Source of the DNA: Anaerozeibacter sp031551775
GTDB taxonomy: Bacteria > Bacillota > Clostridia > Christensenellales > Aristaeellaceae
Direction: 5' to 3'
Length of the DNA stretch: 6,834 nt
Assembly (NCBI GenBank): GCA_031551775.1
Contig: JAVBND010000015.1
Coordinates: forward strand, 1 to 6,834
Position 1 is the first letter of the stretch, and every line of letters begins with the position of its first letter. Shown here one piece after another: positions 1 through 4,669 of this stretch. The notes under the pieces were generated by a model. It saw only the letters and a list, made by a program, of their open reading frames with translations, did not search any database and was not told the origin of the DNA. The position numbers and the translations under genes were made by a program.

Positions 1-1
1 G

Positions 2-643
2 ACGCATGGGCCTGCGCCCATCCCCGAAGAAGGCAAATGGGTCAAGGCAAAGCAAATCACGGATATTTCCGGCTTGACACACGGTGTGGGCTGGTGCGCG
101 CCGCAGCAGGGCGCCTGCAAGCTGTCGCTCAACGTCAAAGACGGCATCATCCAGGAGGCGCTGGTGGAAACGCTGGGCTGCTCGGGCATGACCCATTCAG
201 CGGCCATTGCCTCTGAAGTGTTGCCGGGCAAGTCGATTTTGGAAGCCATGAACACGGACCTGGTCTGCGACGCCATCAATACCGCCATGCGCGAGCTGTT
301 CCTGCAGATCGTCTACGGCCGCAGCCAGAGCGCTTTCTCCGAGGACGGGCTGCCCATTGGCGCGGGCCTGGAAGACCTGGGCAAGGGCCTGAGGAGCCAG
401 GTGGGCACCATGTATGGCACCCGCGCCAAGGGCGTCAGGTACCTTGAGATGGCCGAGGGCTACGTGATTTCAATCGCGCTTGACGAGGACGATCAGGTAT
501 GCGGATACAAGTTCCTCTCGCTTGGCAAGATGATGGACGCCATCAAGAAGGGCGTGAGCCCGAACGAGGCTTACGAGAAGAACATCGGCACCTATGGCCG
601 GTACGAAGGCGCCGCCAAGCACATCGACCCGCGCAAGCAGTAA
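2..643 (+). CDS. NifU-like iron-sulfur cluster scaffold protein (5' end cut off)
   Basis: The reading frame is open from the left edge (first whole codon at 2) to TAA at 641-643, so the true start lies outside the window. A TTG at 74 could be taken as a start, but the 24 codons before it (T-H-G-P-A-P-I-P-E-E-G-K-W...) look like coding sequence that belongs to the family, so I reject it. Likely role: a cytoplasmic scaffold on which Fe-S clusters are assembled, related to NifU_N/IscU. Visible cysteines are a C-x6-C pair in GWCAPQQGACKL (codons at 95 and 116), one in LGCSGMTHSA (codon at 179, resembling the GCG-S-A-I-A-S site of IscU) and one in LVCDAIN (codon at 266). The later part (SQVGTMYGTRAKG, then a C-terminal DPRKQ) matches the form I recall being encoded next to GGGtGRT genes in Clostridia. 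The next gene follows after 18 bases, so the two are very probably cotranscribed. Family call is fairly sure; scaffold activity is inferred. Confidence 0.82.
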   Translation, partial: THGPAPIPEEGKWVKAKQITDISGLTHGVGWCAPQQGACKLSLNVKDGIIQEALVETLGCSGMTHSAAIASEVLPGKSILEAMNTDLVCDAINTAMRELFLQIVYGRSQSAFSEDGLPIGAGLEDLGKGLRSQVGTMYGTRAKGVRYLEMAEGYVISIALDEDDQVCGYKFLSLGKMMDAIKKGVSPNEAYEKNIGTYGRYEGAAKHIDPRKQ

Positions 644-649
644 AGGATA

Positions 650-656
650 GAGGTGA
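650..656 (+). promoter_or_regulatory. Ribosome binding site that sets the GGGtGRT start at 662
   Basis: GAGGTGA lies 5 bases before ATG 662. The alternative in-frame GTG at 653 sits inside this Shine-Dalgarno sequence and has only the short AAAGGAT stretch before it. The ATG is therefore the better start, shortening the longest reading frame by three codons. Confidence 0.75.
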
Positions 657-661
657 AATCA

Positions 662-1660
662 ATGATCCGTTTTGAAGGCTACGAGAGGCGTATCGATAAA
701 GTTCAGCCGGTCCTTGCGCAGTATGGTTTCAAGGATTTCGAAGAAGTGCGCGACTACACCCTGAGTAAGGGCGTAGATGTGGACAAGATCGTGCGCGCGA
801 TCCAGCCCATCGCGTTTGAGAACGCGGTATGGGCGTACACGCTGGGCGCGGCCATCGCCATGAAGAAGAATGCCGTGAACGCGGCGGACGCCGCCGAGGC
901 GATTGGCGAAGGGCTTCAGGCGTTCTGTGTGCCGGGTTCGGTCGCCGACCAGCGCAAGGTGGGCATCGGCCACGGCAACCTCGCCGCCATGCTGCTGCGC
1001 GAGGAGACCGAGTGCTTCTGCTTCCTGGCCGGCCACGAATCCTTTGCCGCCGCGGAAGGCGCGATCGGCATCGCCAGGAACGCCAACAAGGTCAGGAAGG
1101 CCAACCTGCGCGTCATCTTGAACGGCCTTGGCAAGGACGCCGCCATGATCATCAGCCGCATCAACGGCTTTACCTACGTCGAGACCAAGTTCGATTACTC
1201 GACGAGCGAGCTTAAGATCGTGAAGGAAAAGGCGTACTCCGACGGCGAGCGCGCAAAGGTTCGCTGCTACGGCGCGGACGACGTGCGTGAAGGCGTCGCC
1301 ATCATGCACAAAGAAGGCGTGGATGTGTCGATCACCGGCAACTCCACCAACCCCACGCGTTTCCAGCACCCGGTCGCGGGCACCTACAAGAAGGAGTGCA
1401 CCGATATCGGCAAGAAGTATTTCTCCGTGGCATCCGGCGGCGGCACGGGCCGCACGCTCCATCCCGACAACATGGCTGCCGGCCCGGCCTCCTACGGCAT
1501 GACCGACACCATGGGCCGCATGCATTCCGACGCTCAGTTCGCGGGCAGCTCGTTGGTACCGGCGCACGTGGAAATGATGGGTCTGATCGGCATGGGCAAC
1601 AACCCCATGGTCGGCGCGACGGTGGCGGTTGCGGTGGCGATCGAGGAATCTTACAAGTAA
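662..1660 (+). CDS. GGGtGRT family protein, function unknown
   Basis: A complete 332-residue protein beginning MIRFEGYERRIDKV and ending at TAA 1658-1660. The family signature GGGTGRT is at residues 259-265 and runs into a highly conserved block, LHPDNMAAGPASYGM and TDTMGRMHSDAQFAGSS. Other strongly family-like stretches are GEGLQAFCVPGSVAD, HGNLAAMLLREE, LAGHESFAAAEGAIG, ILNGLGKDAAMIISR, VRCYGADDVREG and ITGNSTNPTRFQHPVAG. There is no signal peptide, and the only hydrophobic stretch is the short C-terminal MVGATVAVAVAIEE, so it should be cytoplasmic. The glycine-rich motif and conserved H, C, N and D residues would suit nucleotide, metal or cofactor binding, but I know of no assigned reaction. 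It follows the NifU-like gene by 18 bases, an arrangement I recall as recurrent in Clostridia, which suggests a partner role in Fe-S handling. Start chosen from the GAGGTGA site. Family assignment is firm; function is open. Confidence 0.93.
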   Translation: MIRFEGYERRIDKVQPVLAQYGFKDFEEVRDYTLSKGVDVDKIVRAIQPIAFENAVWAYTLGAAIAMKKNAVNAADAAEAIGEGLQAFCVPGSVADQRKVGIGHGNLAAMLLREETECFCFLAGHESFAAAEGAIGIARNANKVRKANLRVILNGLGKDAAMIISRINGFTYVETKFDYSTSELKIVKEKAYSDGERAKVRCYGADDVREGVAIMHKEGVDVSITGNSTNPTRFQHPVAGTYKKECTDIGKKYFSVASGGGTGRTLHPDNMAAGPASYGMTDTMGRMHSDAQFAGSSLVPAHVEMMGLIGMGNNPMVGATVAVAVAIEESYK

Positions 1661-1674
1661 GATACTTGCAAATC

Positions 1675-1708
1675 AAGGGGCTTATCCGCGAGGATAGGCT
1701 CCTTTTTT
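1675..1708 (+). terminator. Rho-independent terminator after the NifU-like/GGGtGRT pair
   Basis: A 13-bp stem (1675-1687 with 1692-1704, two G-U pairs) is closed by a GCGA tetraloop of the stable GNRA type and followed by a run of six T at 1703-1708. It begins 15 bases after the GGGtGRT stop codon and should end that transcript, separating it from the sensor kinase gene downstream. Confidence 0.9.
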
Positions 1709-1736
1709 GGATCATATGAACAACCGCCAACGGAGC

Positions 1737-1750
1737 AAACACATGTGTTT
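1737..1750. repeat. Perfect 14-bp palindrome AAACACATGTGTTT
   Basis: Each half (AAACACA / TGTGTTT) is the exact reverse complement of the other, and the symmetry stops at the flanking C and A. It lies about 75 bases before the -35 box of the kinase promoter. Such symmetry is typical of a site for a dimeric DNA-binding protein. With no spacer it would make a poor RNA hairpin. The role is inferred. Confidence 0.5.
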
Positions 1751-1786
1751 ATTTACCGCAAAAGCAAAAAATACCAGACTCTAGAA

Positions 1787-1805
1787 GCGAGCTGTCAAAC
1801 AGCGC
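1787..1805. repeat. Small inverted repeat GCTGT-CAA-ACAGC with a bulged GC extension
   Basis: GCTGT (1791-1795) pairs with ACAGC (1799-1803) across a 3-base centre. The pairing extends by GC (1787-1788) with GC (1804-1805) after two unpaired bases. It ends 19 bases before the -35 box, a position where an activator could act. It may also be chance, given its short length. Confidence 0.3.
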
Positions 1806-1824
1806 ATACGCCTTGGTTTTGCTC

Positions 1825-1853
1825 TTGATTTCGGCACAATACGCCATTATAAT
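1825..1853 (+). promoter_or_regulatory. Sigma-A/sigma-70 type promoter of the two-component system
   Basis: A -35 box TTGATT (1825-1830) and a perfect -10 box TATAAT (1848-1853) are separated by exactly 17 bp. Transcription would begin near 1860, giving a 5' leader of about 28 bases before the kinase start. The match is close enough to expect housekeeping-level expression without an activator, although nearby inverted repeats could modulate it. Confidence 0.85.
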
Positions 1854-1876
1854 GATTCTATAACAACACTGCAATC

Positions 1877-1883
1877 AAGGAGG
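1877..1883 (+). promoter_or_regulatory. Strong ribosome binding site of the sensor kinase
   Basis: AAGGAGG, a near-perfect Shine-Dalgarno sequence, lies 5 bases before ATG 1889 and fixes that start. Confidence 0.9.
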
Positions 1884-1888
1884 CCGTC

Positions 1889-3868
1889 ATGGCATATGGC
1901 AAAACGCGCGCGCTGCTTCCGCTTGTCGTTCTTCCGGTCATCCTGACCGCCTGCCTGATTCTGTGGACGGCCATCGGCGACGCGACGTATTTCGAGGCGC
2001 GTTCGGATAACGCGCTGTGGGATCTTACGGGTGTCGATTTTGCCCAAACCAGCGCGCGCGTCACGGGAAAGGTGGAGTACATCGCGGGCGCGCTGCTTAC
2101 GCCCGATGAATTCAGCGCGCGTTCGGGCGAGGTCCTCCTTGGCGACCCGAGCGCCTGCGATTACGCCACCAGCCGCATGTCGCTGATCGTGCCGCCGGGC
2201 GGATACATGCTGGCCGGGCGCTCGGCCGATTACGCCGAGCGCGTGTATGTCAACGGCCGCCTGGCCGCCGAGGTAGGCCGCCCCGGCGCGACAAAGGAAG
2301 AAGCCGTACCCGACACCACCGATTTGTACCTGGCCGCCGAGCCGGTTGACGGCAGGATCGTAATCGTCAAGCAGGTCTCGAATTTCGTGCACCGGGAAGG
2401 CGGACGCCACGACGATGTGCGCATCGGATACCCGCACGTGCTGCGCGCCGCCTACAACGCCGACAGCAACATCGTGGTGCTCGGCTGCTTTTTCGCGCTG
2501 TTCTTGGTGCATCTGGCCCTGTTCTTCCTTCAGGTCAGCTACAGGGCCAATCTATGCTTCTCACTCATATGCCTCACGTGGTTCTTTCGCACCGGCGTCA
2601 CCGGGCACAAGGTACTGACATTGCTTATGCCCGGGCTCAATTGGTACGCGCGCTTTCGGATCGAATACCTGGCGATCCCCGTGACCGGCATCCTGACGCT
2701 GGCCATGCTCGATCAGTTGTTCCCGAACACATTCGCGCGCTGGTTCAGGCGAGCCGTGTACGCCTTGCTCGCGTTTTTTTCGGCGCTGTTCCTCGCGGCC
2801 GATACCCACCTCATGAGCTGGGCGGTGCTGCCCTGTTACGCCGTGCTGGCGCCCGCAATCGCCTACATTGTCGTCCGGCTTGCGATGACGCTTCGAAAGC
2901 CAAGCATGGAACAGTGGGTATGCCTGGCCGGGCTCATGGTGCTGTTCTATGGGGCTACGCGCGACATGCTGTTCTACGAGGGGTTTGAGCAGTTCTTTTT
3001 GGTCAAGGGCGACCTTTCGCGCCTGTCGATGCAGGTATTCGCCTTCTTCCAGATGACGGCGGTGTTCATGGGCACGGTTCGGGAACTCGACCGCGCCCGG
3101 GACGCCGAGCGGCGCGCAACCGCTGAGAATCTGGCGCTTGAGCGGGTGAGCCGGATGAAGGCCGATCTATTGAACACGCTTTCGCACGAGACGCGCACGC
3201 CATTGGCCGTGCTGTCGGGCTACGCGGAACTTGTGGCGCTGGAACTGAGTGATCTCGGCGCGGGCGAGGCGGCCGCGCGCGACCTCAACAAAATCGCCAG
3301 CGAAGCCAGGCGGCTGTCGGGGCTGATGGAGCGCGCCGAGGGCATCGCGCTGGATCGGCCCGCCTGCTTGATGGACGTGTCCGAGGTGATAAGGCAGGTG
3401 GCGCGGCTGTACGAACCCATCCTCGAGCGGCGCGGTACGGCGCTTATTCTCAATCTGGAGGACGATCTCACCGTATACGGCAGTCCCGATGAAATCACGC
3501 AGGTGCTGTACAACCTGCTCTCAAACGCGAGAAAGCACACCGAAGGCGGCGATGTGCGTGTCGAGGCGCGGCGAGAAGGCGAACGCGTGCGCTTTTGCGT
3601 CAGCGACACCGGGTGCGGCATTTCCCCCGAAATGCTGCCGCGCGTGTTTGAACGCGGCGCGACGGACGGCGGCGGCAGCGGGCTGGGGCTTGCGATCTGC
3701 CGCGAGATCGTAAAAGCGCACGGCGGGGAGATTGCCCTTGAGAGCGAAGTGGGAATGGGGACGCGGGTGACGGTGGAGCTGCCGATAAAAATTGAGAATG
3801 GAGAATTGAGCATTGAGAATGGGAGAACGGAGTACGCCAGCGCTGACCCCGCTGATTTTGCTTGTTGA
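1889..3868 (+). CDS. 7TMR-DISM membrane sensor histidine kinase
   Basis: A 659-residue sensor kinase, complete from ATG to TGA. An N-terminal anchor helix (about residues 9-29, LPLVVLPVILTACLILWTA) leads to an extracytoplasmic domain (about 30-190). That domain carries the marks of the 7TMR-DISM jelly-roll: AERVYVNGRLAAEVG at 116-130 and VKQVSNFVHREGG at 160-172. A seven-helix bundle (about 196-397) follows, then a charged, probably coiled-coil linker (RELDRARDAERRATAENLALE). The kinase core is intact: phosphoacceptor His433 in SHETRTP (HisKA), Asn546 in NLLSNARKHT (N box), Asp573 in DTGCGI (G1), VFERG (F box) and GGGSGLGL at 594-601 (G2). It should autophosphorylate His433 on an outside cue, perhaps a carbohydrate or other small ligand, and pass the phosphate to the overlapping response regulator. 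Normal homology ends near ELPI (residue 633); the last 26 residues come from a short DNA repeat. Ligand unknown. Confidence 0.93.
   Translation: MAYGKTRALLPLVVLPVILTACLILWTAIGDATYFEARSDNALWDLTGVDFAQTSARVTGKVEYIAGALLTPDEFSARSGEVLLGDPSACDYATSRMSLIVPPGGYMLAGRSADYAERVYVNGRLAAEVGRPGATKEEAVPDTTDLYLAAEPVDGRIVIVKQVSNFVHREGGRHDDVRIGYPHVLRAAYNADSNIVVLGCFFALFLVHLALFFLQVSYRANLCFSLICLTWFFRTGVTGHKVLTLLMPGLNWYARFRIEYLAIPVTGILTLAMLDQLFPNTFARWFRRAVYALLAFFSALFLAADTHLMSWAVLPCYAVLAPAIAYIVVRLAMTLRKPSMEQWVCLAGLMVLFYGATRDMLFYEGFEQFFLVKGDLSRLSMQVFAFFQMTAVFMGTVRELDRARDAERRATAENLALERVSRMKADLLNTLSHETRTPLAVLSGYAELVALELSDLGAGEAAARDLNKIASEARRLSGLMERAEGIALDRPACLMDVSEVIRQVARLYEPILERRGTALILNLEDDLTVYGSPDEITQVLYNLLSNARKHTEGGDVRVEARREGERVRFCVSDTGCGISPEMLPRVFERGATDGGGSGLGLAICREIVKAHGGEIALESEVGMGTRVTVELPIKIENGELSIENGRTEYASADPADFAC
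3791..3826 (+). repeat. Short ATTGAGAATGG-type repeat at the kinase/regulator junction
   Basis: ATTGAGAATGG occurs at 3791-3801 and again at 3812-3822, 21 bases apart, with GAGAATTGAG between. In the kinase frame it reads IENGELS-IENGRTE. It begins right after the conserved end of the kinase ATPase domain and also supplies the start region of the response regulator. Its AG/AT-rich make-up differs sharply from the GC-rich DNA on both sides. I recall similar ENGELxIENGEL tails at the ends of unrelated bacterial proteins, which suggests a small dispersed repeat, but other copies cannot be checked here. Confidence 0.6.
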
Positions 3869-4535
3869 GGACAACCAGGACCTGAACGATATCAACCGAC
3901 GCGCGCTTGAGCGCGCGGGGTACGAGGTTGCGTGCGCGACCACCCTGAACGCGGCGCGCGCGGAGTTGGAACTGGCCGATCCCGACGTGATCCTGCTCGA
4001 CATCCTGATGCCCGACGGCGATGGGATCGAGTTTTGCCGCGCGATCCGGGATACGTGCCACGCGCACATCCTGTTCTTGACTTCGCGCACACAAGAGGAG
4101 TTTTTGTTAAAGGCGCTGGCGCTGGGCGGCGACGACTACATCGTCAAGCCCTACGCGCTTGCGGAACTGCTGGCGCGGGTGAACGCTGCCCTGAGGCGGC
4201 GCGGGATCGACCGCGCGCGGGGCGAGCGGGTCGCGCGCGGCGATTTGGCGCTCGACGCACGGGCGCAGCGCGCCTATGTAAAGGGCGATGACGCGCTGCT
4301 CAAGCCCCGCGAGTTCGCGCTGATCTGGTTCCTCATGCGAAACGAGGGCGTATCCTTCGCGCCGGAAGCCCTGTACGAAGCGGTGTGGGGGCAGGCGGCC
4401 AACGGCGACGTGCGCACCGTCGCGCAACACATCTCGCGCCTGCGCAGGAAGTTGCGGCTCGCCGAGGGGGAATACGAGATCGTGATGGAACGCCGCGCGC
4501 GCTACGTGTTCCGCAAAAAAGCGGGCGCTCAATGA
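3819..4535 (+). CDS. OmpR/PhoB-family response regulator
   Basis: A 238-residue transcription factor when started at ATG 3819; an in-frame TTG at 3813 would add two residues. Neither has a good ribosome site (GGAG at 3800-3803 is distant), so translation is probably coupled to the kinase, which it overlaps by 50 bases. Receiver domain: acidic pair E17-D18 in LLVEDN, phosphoacceptor Asp61 in LLDILMPDGDG, Thr88 in LFLTSR and Lys110 in VKPYALAELL, all present. A linker (about 120-140) leads to a winged-helix DNA-binding domain with the family hallmarks LKPREFALIWFL, an LYEAVWG turn, the recognition helix TVAQHISRLRRKL and a C-terminal hairpin ending ARYVFRKK. It is the cognate partner of the kinase, and phosphorylation at Asp61 should promote dimer binding to direct repeats at target promoters. 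Which promoters is unknown; the surface-protein gene just downstream is the nearest candidate. Confidence 0.93.
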   Translation: MGERSTPALTPLILLVEDNQDLNDINRRALERAGYEVACATTLNAARAELELADPDVILLDILMPDGDGIEFCRAIRDTCHAHILFLTSRTQEEFLLKALALGGDDYIVKPYALAELLARVNAALRRRGIDRARGERVARGDLALDARAQRAYVKGDDALLKPREFALIWFLMRNEGVSFAPEALYEAVWGQAANGDVRTVAQHISRLRRKLRLAEGEYEIVMERRARYVFRKKAGAQ

Positions 4536-4571
4536 ACAATTGGCAATCGGGCACACAAATGGACCGGCATA

Positions 4572-4580
4572 TGGTAAAAT
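4572..4580 (+). promoter_or_regulatory. Possible extended -10 promoter of the surface-protein gene
   Basis: TGG-TAAAAT is an extended -10 element: TGn directly before a hexamer with five of six consensus bases. No good -35 box sits at the right spacing; TTGGCA at 4540-4545 is about 29 bp away. A weak -35 with an extended -10 is common for activator-dependent promoters. Transcription would start near 4587, placing the following hairpin in the 5' leader. Tentative. Confidence 0.4.
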
Positions 4581-4597
4581 AAGAGCGGAAGAAAATG

Positions 4598-4623
4598 GGA
4601 ATGGCGAAAAGCCATTCCGTTTT
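4598..4623 (+). terminator. Hairpin with T-rich tail: terminator or leader attenuator
   Basis: A perfect 8-bp stem, GGAATGGC (4598-4605) with GCCATTCC (4611-4618), surrounds a GAAAA loop and is followed by GTTTTCGTT. An A-rich stretch (4592-4595) precedes it, giving partial symmetry. It lies 62 bases after the response regulator stop and so may end the two-component transcript. If the promoter at 4572-4580 is real, it instead falls just inside the next gene's leader. Confidence 0.6.
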
Positions 4624-4627
4624 CGTT

Positions 4628-4638
4628 AAAGAGGAGAT
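4628..4638 (+). promoter_or_regulatory. Strong Shine-Dalgarno-like site too far from any start
   Basis: AAAGAGGAGAT is the best ribosome-site match in this leader, but its core (4631-4636) is 33 bases before ATG 4670 and 24 before the in-frame GTG 4661. No ATG, GTG or TTG lies 5-12 bases after it. The ATG at 4670 has only the weaker GAGTGA (4659-4664) close by. Confidence 0.35.
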
Positions 4639-4669
4639 AAAACACGACAACAGAAAGCGAGTGAATGGA

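Larger units (their letters stand above)
1709..1824. other. AT-rich spacer without a gene
   Basis: Between the terminator and the kinase promoter I find no reading frame with a plausible start and ribosome site. The stretch is visibly more AT-rich than the genes on either side. It holds the two inverted repeats listed separately (1737-1750 and 1787-1805), and it is the likely control region of the two-component system. Confidence 0.6.

Noticed and set aside
74..76. TTG at 74 as the start of the NifU-like gene
   Set aside because: The frame is open and coding-like back to base 2, there is no good Shine-Dalgarno just before it, and starting here would cut into the conserved N-terminal part.
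653..655. GTG at 653 as the GGGtGRT start
   Set aside because: It lies inside the GAGGTGA ribosome site that is ideally spaced for ATG 662, and the family normally begins close to the FEGYERRI motif.
659..1567. A 302-codon frame on the - strand opposite the GGGtGRT gene
   Set aside because: It mirrors a highly conserved + strand gene, its residues are Arg/Ala/Gly/Val/His-rich as expected for antisense of GC-rich codons, and it shows no recognisable domain.
1847..2512. A 221-codon frame on the - strand over the kinase start
   Set aside because: It runs back across the kinase ribosome site and promoter -10, lacks domain features, and is explained as a shadow of the kinase coding sequence.
3220..3813. 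A 197-codon Ser/Arg-rich frame on the - strand opposite the kinase ATPase domain
   Set aside because: It is antisense to the intact HisKA/HATPase region; its start MLNSPFSIFIG is just the reverse reading of the short repeat.
4542..4569. Three GGCA words (4542, 4550, 4566) as response-regulator binding repeats
   Set aside because: The spacings of 8 and 16 bases do not match the roughly 10-11 base phasing usual for OmpR-family direct repeats, and four-base words are frequent in GC-rich DNA.
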